Shown: piece after piece, positions 37,101 to 45,203 of the stretch
How the letters are laid out: every line of letters begins with the position of its first letter
How positions within the stretch are numbered: position 1 is the first letter of the stretch
Assembly: GCF_023744375.2 (NCBI RefSeq)
Contig: NZ_CP146284.1
Span: 3,509,501 to 3,573,500, forward strand
Direction: 5' to 3'
Source of the DNA: Parabacteroides sp. AD58
GTDB taxonomy: Bacteria > Bacteroidota > Bacteroidia > Bacteroidales > Tannerellaceae
Length of the DNA: 64,000 bases
Notes under the pieces: generated by a model
What the model was told of the DNA's origin: nothing
Seen by the model: only the letters and a program-made list of their open reading frames with translations
Databases searched by the model: none
Translations under genes and position numbers: made by a program

Positions 37101-37808
37101 CAGCCCCTGTACAATATTCAAGCAAGAATCTGCTTTCTCGTAATACCCTGCTATGCCATAAATGGAGGACAGGCGTCTTAGTTCCTTCCCGTGCGTTTCC
37201 GAACCATAACCATGTAACTTTTCAGCAATCCGGCAACAATCCTGCTGATACTTCAAGCTCAATTCATAATTCTTCAGATGAACAAAACAGACAGCAGCAT
37301 TCTGCTCATTCAACAAATAAGCCATCGGAGTAGCATCACTCTTCATGAATTTGGACAAGGACTTTAGGGCCCACTCACGGGCTTCAACACATTTCTTCCA
37401 TTGAGATTTACTTTCTAAATAATCGGCAAGTCCACGAGCACATGTAAAAAAAAATGGATCATGAAATGACTCGAACTTATGGGTAATCAGCAAGGATTTA
37501 TACACATCAAAATAATTGACTCTTTCATCATTCATCTCGATAAAATAACTTTGCAATGTTATTTTTGAAAAGAACTCAACATAATTCTTAACCTTTACAG
37601 AATCACAATACAAATATCTATACAAAGTATCTACATAAGCTGTATAATCGTATGGCTTTTGTTTGGGGGAACAAAATTGCATACCATACCTGATCCGTAA
37701 TGCACAATTTTTCAGACTATTTTCTACTGAAGAATCCGAAATTTGTGAAAACACGTAATTAAACGTGGTCATCAACAATACCAAGACCCATATTTTCCCA
37801 TTTTTCAT
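34194..37808 (-). CDS. Large exported TPR-CHAT (caspase-like) protein
   Basis: 1204 residues. Signal peptide (1-22, NYVFSQ), an N-terminal CALRIRYG motif domain shared with the small protein at 32375, a long array of TPR repeats (about 100-700), then a CHAT domain (about 880-1204) with H1036 in HLATHGLYLL and C1114 in VVLSACLTA. Both catalytic residues are intact. First gene of the minus-strand CHAT operon; the decayed paralogue starts 40 bases downstream. Its partner and target are unknown; TPRs probably recognise a protein and gate the protease. Confidence 0.85.
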   Translation of the reverse strand: MKNGKIWVLVLLMTTFNYVFSQISDSSVENSLKNCALRIRYGMQFCSPKQKPYDYTAYVDTLYRYLYCDSVKVKNYVEFFSKITLQSYFIEMNDERVNYFDVYKSLLITHKFESFHDPFFFTCARGLADYLESKSQWKKCVEAREWALKSLSKFMKSDATPMAYLLNEQNAAVCFVHLKNYELSLKYQQDCCRIAEKLHGYGSETHGKELRRLSSIYGIAGYYEKADSCLNIVQGLMRKRSDEGLAGVLYDRAEINSSLERWPQAVMLYKSALQKIKGQGDIYADVLYGLATACFGLNDYYGMNLAMQRLLDYLEQNPSCDPKMVFRLLTLCNSFHINNDERKRLLALAEKMNDGKDVATLATLAYAYEKNYEYDKFNELAGQVFDLMDGYRSGNDSIGMEQGLPFVLVLGIGSKYQQKTIGYLLYNISSCKQRFGTSHPLVFDMLTQLSSLYNMVGEYRKSIELADSCLALTGLSEHQYNQFVRNKIDALSSVGKYLDAVDLSRGLLPSLKNGKDSWEVLAHGIIGNMLAEMDLRQNNKGEFVHDDSQELLSTLCRDAETLVDQTKKTYGESHMNYIISLEYLASVYYLNRQWNQMLQTIDRCESLIRANVKNEELKDVYLECLAPFHLFVKDYKKASLLVNENNLESAALFAERTNTTMLLADIALGLGKHKEAEKYYSLQADDIISHSKLYFSSLTEGERNNFWRMFSQQIYDAGKFVDTVGKPSQFAGKVYDLALFSKGLLLNSSLLCERQIRESGDAKLQADFDELEVIKRELVNNLAIDEMTRTTLKKKAETLEAGLMSCLQSYRDYTEFLNVTWMDVQKHLEDTDLSIEFIDYSRQDSVAMYGALLLKKEWNAPVFIPLTEKTTYDKMQQGIMQVTAENGNKIWNPIRPFMEGVECIYFSPTGILHKVPVEYMPYDDLLMMAEKFDMYRLSSTRILAKERKPSRWTKAVLYGGIEYDATNVSLNDVDARGERQIKLTYLAGSDKEVKDIDKLLSSKQIHVDLYQEENATEESFKKLSGSDAQLIHLATHGLYLLDSEIVVDKIPSLRLSATLKDGDRVMENTAVCFAGVNNTQLATDLKMSDDGFLSAREIAVMDLSHTDMVVLSACLTAEGRVTGEGVFGLQRGFKQAGANTIVMASWKVSDKSTSLLMSSFYKNIVNGMPKNKALVEAVKQLRSAGSQYADPKYWAAFIMLDGLE

Positions 37809-37907
37809 AAAACAGCAATTAACATTTTGTCGCTAATATAGCAATTATTATTGACAAGATATCAATTTATAAAATTAAAATTGTACTTTCACAACGCATC
37901 TATCTTC

Positions 37908-38370
37908 TTATTGCAAATGATCCAATAATATAAATGCAGCCCAATATTGAGGGGTATCATACTTGTCACTTTGATAAGAACGTAGAAAAGCTTGAGTTTC
38001 CAACAATGCATATTTCTTCTTTTCCCTTTGAAGCGAGGAAAGATAAAATTCAACCATCAAATATCGGTATCTACATCATTAACTTTCTATAAACTCATCA
38101 TCAACGAATGTGCTCCCACTTTCTTGAATCCACGCTGTAATCCCATCACTCCATCGGTACTTATCTCTCCTAATCTGGTCTGACAAGCTGAAAGGACTAC
38201 CAAATTTAAATATGACAAATCCAGTTTAGCCAGCTCACGGGCTGTCAAAATTCCATCCTCCACATCATCCGGACAGTCCCCACTAAGCACCATAGCTACT
38301 CCTGACAGAAAAAGTTCTGTACGGCTTAATGCCTAATCTTTATGATTTCGCAGCTCGTCCTGGAAAAGCC
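37908..38370 (-). pseudogene. CHAT-domain remnant truncated by IS21 debris
   Basis: Only the end of a CHAT protein survives: LSRTELFLSGVAMVLSG, VEDGILTARELAKLDLS, then VVLSACQTRLGEI with the catalytic cysteine kept, a stop in SLMMSL, and in another frame MVEFYLSSLQREKKKY to the usual C-terminus YWAAFILLDHLQ. The catalytic histidine half is missing; similarity ends near 38370 where IS21-type terminal sequence begins. A nonsense codon also precedes ALSRTE. Confidence 0.7.
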
Positions 38371-38376
38371 ATACAA

Positions 38377-39030
38377 CTTTGCCCCTTTTGGCCAAAAAAG
38401 AATTGCCCCCTTGGCCCACAATATGATAAACCCTTTAAAATTCCTGGTGATGGGGGCAATTTTATTTTACCCTTTTAATTTTATCTGTTTTTCTTAGACC
38501 TTAACTTACGCATGCTTTCACCATGCAGTTCTATAGTATGAGCCGTGTGGATGATACGGTCAAGTATGGTATCGGCTATTGTCGGAGCACCAACCATGTC
38601 ATACCAGTTGGACGACGGGTATTGCGAGGTTATGATGATGGACTTCTGTTTATGCCTGTCTTCAATAATTTCAAGTAGTATGGGACGTTCCTTGGCATCA
38701 AATGGTACGAGAAACAAGTCATCGAGGATGAGCAACTGACAGCGTCCAATTTTTTTGAGTTCTGCTTCAAGTACACCTTTGATTTTTGCCACTTTCAGTG
38801 TACCAAACTGTTTTGGTGCATAGGTATAGAGAGTCCAGAATCTTCTTTTACACGCCTCGTGATCTAGGGCACACGCCAGATAGCTTTTCCCCGTACCAGA
38901 AGAACCGGTTATAAAAGATTCAGCCCTTTATGCACAAAATCAAGGTTGGCGAGGTGTTCCATCTGATTACGGTCCAGTCCCCGGTTTACGGTATAGTCAA
39001 TCTGTTCAATATTTTCATCCGATATTACTA
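38377..39030 (-). pseudogene. istB: IS21-family remnant: istB fragment and terminal repeats
   Basis: The minus strand encodes the IstB ATPase from about RGLDRNQMEHLANLDFVHKG (39000) through the P-loop ITGSSGTGKSYLA (about 38900) and LLILDDLFLVPFD to the C-terminus at 38481. The frame is broken near 38915, where LNL is followed by a missing base before FITG. The N-terminal about 70 residues and istA are absent. Downstream, 38377-38461 carries TTTGGCC/TTGCCCCC elements and an AATTGCCCCC...GGGGGCAATT inverted repeat (38401-38461) that look like the multiple-repeat end of an IS21 element. Confidence 0.7.
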
Positions 39031-39275
39031 TGAAAAATATAATCGTGAGCTCTCTTTTCTGACGAATGCGAAGCCGCTTTCTGCATTGGATGTCGCTAAT
39101 CTTTATAAGAAAAGATGGTTGATTGAGTTGTTCTTCAAATGGTTCAAGCAACATCTTAAAATAAAGAAATTCTGGGGCACAAGGGAGAATGTTGTTCGCA
39201 TACAAATCAGTGTTGCAATTGTCACATACTGTCTTGTGGCTATTGTCCAATATGATATGATTACATCGGCTCACA
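39028..39275 (+). pseudogene. C-terminal remnant of an IS4-family transposase
   Basis: The plus-strand frame carries ELSFLTNAKPLSALDVANLY, KKRWLIELFFKWFKQHLKIK (the Y-R-E-K type signature) and KFWGTRENVVRIQI, typical of the last 80 residues of IS4-type transposases. The catalytic N-terminal part is missing; upstream sequence abruptly becomes istB. Confidence 0.7.
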
Positions 39276-39802
39276 GTTCTTAGATAAAACTCAAAATCGG
39301 TCACAAACTTATGGTCTATTTCCCGAAGCGCTATATCTGATATTCTATACTTTACTTTCATGAACTCTTCCAACCGCCTGTAAGTTCGGTCATATTTAAC
39401 AAGAGTAGCCGGAGCTTTACTGATGCCACAAAGTTTTTCTGCATCCTCATTGTGCTGTCTAAAAAGCTCCAGTAAAGTCTGTTGTCTCACCTCATATCCG
39501 AGAAAAGCATTTCTTACTTTTTCGGCAGTCACAAAGGAATCCCTTGATTCTATATAGCGGTAGTGGTTGTTCAATGCGGTGCGTATGTCATCCAGCATAT
39601 TGTTCACCTGCCTTGCTTTCGCTCCGTTCCCTGACAAACGTCCCAGTTTGGTGTCCCACAGACGAGGCTCCACATCCAGTTTTGAACTGAATTGTGACAT
39701 TTCCCCGTTTACGGTGATACGAATCATAATGCTCGCCTTACCTTCTTTGTTCACGTAGTTCTTTCTCAGATAGAAGAGAATTTTGAATGTACTTTTGCTC
39801 AT
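39276..39802 (-). pseudogene. N-terminal part of a tyrosine recombinase
   Basis: Starts at the ATG at 39802 (MSKSTFKILFYLRKN), a standard beginning of Bacteroides integrases. An Arm-type DNA-binding domain (about 5-95) is followed by a SAM-like core-binding domain (about 105-175, ending FEFYLRTVSRC). The catalytic domain with R-H-R-H-Y residues is entirely missing; the frame runs on by chance antisense through the IS4 remnant and into istB. Probably the relic of an element once inserted by the tRNA-Asp genes. Confidence 0.75.
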
Positions 39803-39900
39803 AACTGTATCTGTTTTATATCCTTCGTTACAATCGTTACACAATGTCACAAAGGAAAGGTTATTAATTGAATTATGAGCAGACAGAATTGAGACAACAG

Positions 39901-39987
39901 CGGACAAATCAGCGAGTTAGCATGAAAATCGTTACAATAATTAGACGTCGTTTTTTCTGTAACGATTTAGTAACGGAACTTTGTCCG
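39901..39987. repeat. Nested inverted repeats upstream of the recombinase remnant
   Basis: The inner pair AAATCGTTACA (39926-39936) and TGTAACGATTT (39958-39968) is perfect over 11 bases. The outer pair CGGACAAA (39901-39908) and TTTGTCCG (39980-39987) is perfect over 8. It could be a recombinase core/arm site, an operator, or a hairpin. Confidence 0.5.
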
Positions 39988-40030
39988 AAGTGGGCTGTTT
40001 GATGTCCTTGGATTGGCACTTACAGGACAT

Positions 40031-40063
40031 AAAAAAAGCCCACAAATATTGAATTTGTGAGCT
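40031..40063 (-). terminator. Terminator of the tRNA-Asp transcript
   Basis: On the minus strand AGCTCACAAAT pairs with ATTTGTGGGCT, followed by TTTTTT. It lies about 35 bases after the last tRNA. Confidence 0.7.
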
Positions 40064-40098
40064 TTGTCTCTTTTTGACTCTCTATTTTCAAGTCTCAG

Positions 40099-40172
40099 CG
40101 GTGCGTACGGGACTCGAACCCGTGACCCCATGCGTGACAGGCATGTATTCTAACCAGCTGAACTAACGCACC
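40099..40172 (-). tRNA. tRNA-Asp (GUC)
   Basis: 74 nt, acceptor GGTGCGT/ACGCACC with discriminator G. Anticodon loop CTGTCAC with GTC at complement of 40136-40138, and GGTTCGAGTCC T-arm. CCA is not encoded. Last of three identical copies in one minus-strand transcript. Confidence 0.95.
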
Positions 40173-40201
40173 TTGGATAGGAGAATAATTATTTTAAGAA
40201 G

Positions 40202-40275
40202 CGGTGCGTACGGGACTCGAACCCGTGACCCCATGCGTGACAGGCATGTATTCTAACCAGCTGAACTAACGCACC
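40202..40275 (-). tRNA. tRNA-Asp (GUC)
   Basis: Identical in sequence to the copy at 40099-40172, middle of three, with similar AT-rich spacers (about 29 bases) on both sides. Confidence 0.95.
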
Positions 40276-40303
40276 TTGAATAGGGGAATAATTATTTAAG
40301 AAG

Positions 40304-40377
40304 CGGTGCGTACGGGACTCGAACCCGTGACCCCATGCGTGACAGGCATGTATTCTAACCAGCTGAACTAACGCACC
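40304..40377 (-). tRNA. tRNA-Asp (GUC)
   Basis: First transcribed of the three identical copies. The upstream AT-rich stretch near 40430 (rich in TATTTTTG-like words) probably holds the promoter. Confidence 0.95.
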
Positions 40378-40526
40378 ATTCTTTTTATTTATTCTTGCTA
40401 TCTCTCTCGATTGCGGTGCAAAGGTATGTATTATTTTTGAATCTGCAATAGTTTTGAGAATAAAAATGCAAACTATTTTATAAATGCCTTGTTTTCAAAG
40501 TCGTTTTTGCCGGAAATATTTCCAGT

Positions 40527-40669
40527 GAGAATCAAAAACGATTCTCGGGAGTTTCGTTTCTGATTCTCGTTGGAAGTATAAACCATTGTCATATAGGTTT
40601 TGCTGAAAAAGCCGGCGTATTTTTACAAATTCTCGCCGGCTTTTCATGAATATACGCCGGCTTTTGGAG
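40527..40669. repeat. Intergenic repeat module related to 2185-2303
   Basis: Palindrome GAGAATCAAAAACGATTCTC (40527-40546), then GTTTCGTTT. Next come one inverted unit AAAAAGCCGGCGTATTTTT (40606-40624) and two direct units TCGCCGGCTTTTCATGAA and TACGCCGGCTTTTGGAG (about 40632-40669). It has the same order of parts as the module upstream of the SDR gene and sits between the tRNAs and dnaK. Confidence 0.6.
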
Positions 40670-40822
40670 ATTTCTTAGGCAGGAATGAATTCTCGGATGG
40701 GAATAGGCCGACATCAACCTGAGGTGTAACGGGTAATTGAAAGGCTTTTCTGATATATAAATAGGTAAGAACTGACAAAAAAACGCTCGGGAAAGCAGAA
40801 AAAGAGATTCTTTGAGCCATTT

Positions 40823-40886
40823 TGTCAGAAATTATGACAGCAGATAATTGCCTGGAGACTTTTTCTCCTTTGGCACAAGGTTTGTA
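40823..40886 (+). promoter_or_regulatory. Candidate sigma-54 promoter and operator of dnaK
   Basis: TGGCAC-N5-TTGTA (40871-40886) matches the -24/-12 pattern TGGCAC-N5-TTGCW except for one base. An inverted repeat TGTCA-N7-TGACA (40823-40839) lies 31 bases upstream. The leader to the ATG at 40959 would be about 60 bases. The sequence match is seen; sigma-54 use for dnaK is inference, and no CIRCE-type element is visible. Confidence 0.4.
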
Positions 40887-40958
40887 GAGTATTTGGTGTG
40901 CGACTTGAAAAAGTCCACAGATGAAACTTGAATAATAACAATAAAAAATATAAGCATT

Positions 40959-42884
40959 ATGGGAAAGATTATAGGAATCGACTTAGGTACAACCAACTCT
41001 TGTGTTGCTGTTTTGGAAGGTAACGAACCGGTTGTAATTGCTAACAGTGAAGGTAAAAGAACTACTCCTTCTATTGTAGCGTTTGTTGAAGGTGGTGAAC
41101 GTAAGGTTGGTGATCCGGCTAAACGTCAGGCTATCACGAACCCGCAGAAGACAATCTTCTCTATCAAACGTTTCATGGGAGAAACATATGATCAGGTACA
41201 GAAGGAAATTGCCCGTGTACCGTATAAAGTAGTACGTGGCGACAACAATACTCCGCGTGTGGATATCGATGGTCGTCTGTACACACCGCAGGAAATTTCA
41301 GCAATGATCCTGCAGAAAATGAAGAAAACAGCTGAAGATTATCTGGGACAGGAAGTAACAGAAGCCGTTATTACCGTTCCGGCTTACTTTAGCGATGCTC
41401 AGCGTCAGGCTACGAAGGAAGCTGGTGAAATCGCCGGTTTGACTGTACGTCGTATCGTAAACGAACCGACTGCCGCTTCATTGGCTTATGGTTTGGATAA
41501 AGCCAACAAGGATATGAAGATCGCCGTATTCGACTTAGGTGGTGGTACATTCGATATTTCAATCCTGGAATTAGGTGATGGCGTATTCGAAGTTAAATCA
41601 ACCAATGGTGATACACACCTGGGTGGTGATGATTTCGACCATGTAATCATCGACTGGTTGGCTGATGAGTTCATGAAGGACGAAGGCGTTGATTTGCGTA
41701 AAGACCCGATGGCTCTGCAACGTTTGAAGGAAGCTGCTGAAAAGGCAAAGATTGAATTGTCAAGTACAACTTCTACAGAAATCAACTTGCCGTATATCAT
41801 GCCGGTTAACGGTGTTCCAAAACACTTGGTTAAGACATTGACACGTGCTAAATTCGAACAGTTGGCCGACAGCTTGATTCAGGCTTGTATCGCTCCTTGC
41901 CGTCAGGCATTGAAAGATGCTAACTTGACAACATCAGATATTGATGAAGTTATCTTGGTAGGTGGTTCAACTCGTATTCCGGCTGTTCAGGCTATCGTTG
42001 AGAAATTCTTCGGTAAGACTCCTTCTAAAGGTGTTAACCCGGATGAAGTAGTTGCCGTTGGTGCTGCTATCCAAGGTGGTGTCTTGACAGGTGAAGTGAA
42101 AGACGTCTTGTTGCTGGATGTTACTCCGCTGTCATTAGGTATTGAAACCATGGGTGGTGTCATGACGAAGTTGATCGAAGCCAATACGACTATTCCTACG
42201 AAGAAGTCTGAAGTCTTCACAACTGCAGTCGATAACCAGCCGTCTGTTGAAATCCATGTATTGCAGGGTGAACGTTCATTGGCTAAGGATAATAAGTCAA
42301 TTGGTCGTTTCCACTTGGATGGAATTCCAGCAGCTCAGCGTGGTGTTCCTCAGATCGAAGTTACATTCGATATCGATGCCAATGGTATCTTGAATGTTTC
42401 TGCTAAGGATAAAGGAACAGGTAAAGTACAGAGCATCCGTATTGAAGCTTCCAGTGGTTTGAGCGAAGACGAAGTTAAACGTATGAAGGAAGAAGCTGCT
42501 GCCAATGCTGAAGCCGATAAGAAAGAAAAGGAACGTATCGACAAACTGAATCAGGCAGACAGCATGATCTTCCAGACTGAAAAACAGTTGAAGGATCTGG
42601 GCGATAAGATCCCGGCCGACAAGAAGGCTCCGATCGAAGCTGCTTTGAACAAACTGAAAGAAGCTCATAAAGCTCAGGACATTGCAGGTGTAGATGCTGC
42701 TATGGCTGAATTGAACAGTGTATTCCAGGCTGCCAGCCAGGAAATGTACAATGCTCAGAACGCTCAGAGCGGTGCTCAGGCCGGTGGTGCAAACTTCGGT
42801 GGTCAGGCAAACAACAATGCTGGTAACAATAATAATAATGGTAAAGACAATGTTACTGACGTGGACTTCGAAGAGGTCAAATGA
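40959..42884 (+). CDS. dnaK: Chaperone protein DnaK (Hsp70)
   Basis: 641-residue cytoplasmic Hsp70. Begins [18 protein letters not shown]. The ATPase domain (1-about 380) has the phosphate-binding [16 protein letters not shown] and [13 protein letters not shown] motifs; the linker [13 protein letters not shown], substrate-binding sandwich (about 390-500) and helical lid follow, then an Asn/Gly-rich tail ending DVDFEEVK. No neighbouring dnaJ or grpE. A strong terminator follows, so it is monocistronic. Confidence 0.98.
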   Translation: MGKIIGIDLGTTNSCVAVLEGNEPVVIANSEGKRTTPSIVAFVEGGERKVGDPAKRQAITNPQKTIFSIKRFMGETYDQVQKEIARVPYKVVRGDNNTPRVDIDGRLYTPQEISAMILQKMKKTAEDYLGQEVTEAVITVPAYFSDAQRQATKEAGEIAGLTVRRIVNEPTAASLAYGLDKANKDMKIAVFDLGGGTFDISILELGDGVFEVKSTNGDTHLGGDDFDHVIIDWLADEFMKDEGVDLRKDPMALQRLKEAAEKAKIELSSTTSTEINLPYIMPVNGVPKHLVKTLTRAKFEQLADSLIQACIAPCRQALKDANLTTSDIDEVILVGGSTRIPAVQAIVEKFFGKTPSKGVNPDEVVAVGAAIQGGVLTGEVKDVLLLDVTPLSLGIETMGGVMTKLIEANTTIPTKKSEVFTTAVDNQPSVEIHVLQGERSLAKDNKSIGRFHLDGIPAAQRGVPQIEVTFDIDANGILNVSAKDKGTGKVQSIRIEASSGLSEDEVKRMKEEAAANAEADKKEKERIDKLNQADSMIFQTEKQLKDLGDKIPADKKAPIEAALNKLKEAHKAQDIAGVDAAMAELNSVFQAASQEMYNAQNAQSGAQAGGANFGGQANNNAGNNNNNGKDNVTDVDFEEVK

Positions 42885-42920
42885 TTCCGATAAGTAAACA
42901 ATAATAAACAATAAGCAAAA

Positions 42921-42950
42921 GCGTGCAGCTCAACGAGTTGCACGCTTTTT
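42921..42950 (+). terminator. Terminator of dnaK
   Basis: GCGTGCAGCTC and GAGTTGCACGC pair almost perfectly around AAC, followed by TTTTT. It lies 37 bases after the dnaK stop. Confidence 0.9.
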
Positions 42951-43086
42951 GCGTTTATAGGGTTCATGGTTTCTATATGTTTTCTATGGGCTTTTTTATC
43001 TCTTATTTGCGACATATTTGCGACACGTCTTATTTGGCGATAAGATACAACTTAAATTGATATAAACCATTTATAACGAGAAGAAT
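42951..43086. other. Probable left junction of the mobilizable element
   Basis: Between the dnaK terminator and the first element gene lies an AT-rich stretch with the direct repeat TTTGCGACA (near 43008 and 43018). An attachment site should be here, but the right-hand copy was not found in the window, so it is unproven. Confidence 0.3.
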
Positions 43087-43632
43087 ATGCCAAGAGGAAA
43101 TTACACCATCCAAAGATGTTGCGAGGAGTGCGGTAAAATCTTTACTCCGCCCACATTGATGTCAAAGTGTTGTTGCCCAGCTTGTTCCAAACGAGCATAC
43201 AAGAAAAGACAAATCGCAAAAGAGAAGGAAGCGATACGTCAAGCATTAATTAGACAGATACCATCCAGCAAGGGATTTCTAACGGTTAAAGAAGCTATGT
43301 TGATTTACGGTATTAGTAAGGATGTACTTTATCGCATGATACGACAAGGCTCTATACCATCATACAATTTTGGTCAACGCCTGACACGCCTTAGTCGGCA
43401 ATATATGGATGAACACTTCAAAGCAAAGACCAGGAGTAAAAAGAGGAAAAAGGAAACATTATCCTTTGAACCAAAAGATTGTTATACTATCGGAGAGATT
43501 GCAAAGAAATTTCATATCAATGATAGTAGTGTCTTTAAGCACATACGGCGTCATTCTATTCCTACACGCCAAATCGGTAATTATGTTTATGTTCCCAAAT
43601 CTGAAATTGATAAATTATATAAGTCATTATGA
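43087..43632 (+). CDS. Zinc-ribbon, double HTH DNA-binding protein of the integrative element
   Basis: 181 residues. An N-terminal Cys-rich ribbon (CCEECG at 11-16, then CCCPAC near 28-33) may bind zinc. Two MerR/excisionase-type helix-turn-helix segments follow, about 60-105 (LTVKEAMLIYGISKDVLYRMI) and 133-178 (YTIGEIAKKFHINDSSVFKHI). Overlaps the integrase gene by 4 bases (ATGA), so translation is coupled. Probably controls or assists excision. Confidence 0.75.
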   Translation: MPRGNYTIQRCCEECGKIFTPPTLMSKCCCPACSKRAYKKRQIAKEKEAIRQALIRQIPSSKGFLTVKEAMLIYGISKDVLYRMIRQGSIPSYNFGQRLTRLSRQYMDEHFKAKTRSKKRKKETLSFEPKDCYTIGEIAKKFHINDSSVFKHIRRHSIPTRQIGNYVYVPKSEIDKLYKSL

Positions 43633-44891
43633 AGAAAGCATTACCAAACACTAAAGTAACCGTCAAACTCAGAAAATCAAATTATAAAGATGAGTGGTAT
43701 CTGATTATAGAATCATACCCGGTTTACAAGCGAGGCTCTAAACTGGCAAGTCGTGTGGTTGAATCAATTAACCGAACCATATCCACACCAATTTGGGACA
43801 AGGCTTCCATTGCACGAATCTTGCCGGATGGAACATTCAATTACAAACCTAAGTGTGATTTGAATGGAATCATCCAATGCCGTTCAACGATAGATCAAGA
43901 GGCTTGTATCTATGCCGACAATGTGCGTAAGTTACGGCAGCATGAATACGATAGCGCAATTCTATATACAGATAAAGAGAACGAAATCGCTGCACAAAAC
44001 GAGCGGAGCGAACAAGACTTTATCAAGTACTTCAATAGCATTATCAGTAAAAGGCATCCCAACAGTTCCGATTCAATTATAGTCAACTGGAGACGTGTGG
44101 GCGAACTGTTGAAGATTTATTCTAAAGGACAACCAATCCCATTCAAGGAAATCTCCGTTAAACTACTCGAAGATATTAAGATGTTTCTGTTACGTGCCCC
44201 CATGGGAGGAAATAAAAAAGGAACGATCTCACAGAATACTGCATCTACCTATTTCTCTATACTCAAGGCCGGATTAAAACAAGCGTTCGTTGATGAATAT
44301 CTTACCGTTGATATAGGTGCAAAAGTAAAGGGGATAACAAACATTGAGAAGCCTCGTGTTGCACTTAGTATGAATGAAGTGCAAATGTTGGTTGATACTC
44401 CTTGTAAGGACGATGTTTTAAAACGTGCGTTCTTATTCTCTATTCTCACAGGATTACGACATAGTGACATCCAGACTTTGAAATGGAAACAGATTCAGCA
44501 AACAAGTAAGGGTACATGGCAAGCAGTTATAGTTCAGCAGAAAACAAAAAGACCAGATTATAAGCCAGTCATACAACAAGCTCTCCAACTCTGTGGAGAA
44601 CGCCCAAACAATGAAGAATCTCTCGTTTTTGAGGGATTGACAGATGCCTCCTGGATTTCACGTCCTCTGAAAGTTTGGATAGAAGCATCCGGTATAAAGA
44701 AGCATATCACCTTCCATTGCGGCCGCCATAGTTTCGCTTCGCTATTGCTGGAAAATGGTGTTGACATATATACAATAAAAGATTTAATGGGCCATACAAA
44801 TGTAAGAACCACGCAGATTTATACGCACATCGTGAACGAACAGAAAGAAAAAGCTGCTAATACATTACACATCGAAAATTTGACTTTGTAG
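43629..44891 (+). CDS. Tyrosine-type site-specific integrase
   Basis: 420 residues. An N-terminal arm-binding domain (1-120) and SAM-like core-binding domain (about 125-235) are followed by the catalytic domain with all expected residues: R277 (LTGLRHSD), H363-x2-R366 (HCGRHS), H389 (LMGHTN) and nucleophile Y398 (QIYTH). Intact, so it should integrate and excise the mobilizable element downstream of dnaK. Distinct from the broken recombinase at 39276. Confidence 0.92.
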   Translation: MKKALPNTKVTVKLRKSNYKDEWYLIIESYPVYKRGSKLASRVVESINRTISTPIWDKASIARILPDGTFNYKPKCDLNGIIQCRSTIDQEACIYADNVRKLRQHEYDSAILYTDKENEIAAQNERSEQDFIKYFNSIISKRHPNSSDSIIVNWRRVGELLKIYSKGQPIPFKEISVKLLEDIKMFLLRAPMGGNKKGTISQNTASTYFSILKAGLKQAFVDEYLTVDIGAKVKGITNIEKPRVALSMNEVQMLVDTPCKDDVLKRAFLFSILTGLRHSDIQTLKWKQIQQTSKGTWQAVIVQQKTKRPDYKPVIQQALQLCGERPNNEESLVFEGLTDASWISRPLKVWIEASGIKKHITFHCGRHSFASLLLENGVDIYTIKDLMGHTNVRTTQIYTHIVNEQKEKAANTLHIENLTL

Positions 44892-44940
44892 GTCATGGTG
44901 GAAACTTCCACCCTTGAGCATCAATGACTTATAACAAAGA

Positions 44941-44972
44941 ATCATAAACGCATCATAAACACATCATAATTT
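44941..44972. repeat. Three 11-bp direct repeats ATCATAAACRC
   Basis: ATCATAAACGC, ATCATAAACAC and ATCATAATTTA follow one another directly after the integrase gene. They could be accessory-protein or recombinase arm sites. Confidence 0.45.
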
Positions 44973-45009
44973 ACCCCTCATAAAGCACCTGCTTTTTGAG
45001 GGGTATTTT
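44972..45009 (+). terminator. Terminator after the integrase gene
   Basis: TACCCCTCA (44972-44980) pairs with TGAGGGGTA (44997-45005), with AAAGC/GCTTT extending the stem inward and TTTT after. Confidence 0.8.
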
Positions 45010-45203
45010 GCATCATAGATACTCTCAATGGAGAGCATTTTACTATAAAAAGAGTTTGCTCCCTCTTTTATTATCCTTTTGTGTTAATGAAAATTAAATC
45101 TATCGGTGGTGAATGAGTGGGTAATTGGTGGCTTTCAAGCACCTATTTAGCACCCATAAACATACATATACTTTTGCGGCATTAACTCTAAAATACGAAA
45201 GAT

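Noticed and set aside
38909..39907. 332-codon single gene (integrase)
   Set aside because: Only the first about 175 residues after the ATG at 39802 match a recombinase; the rest is antisense IS4 and istB sequence in a chance-open frame.
42297..42911. 204-codon minus-strand frame
   Set aside because: Antisense shadow of dnaK; repetitive Ser/Phe-rich sequence typical of reverse reading of a highly biased gene.
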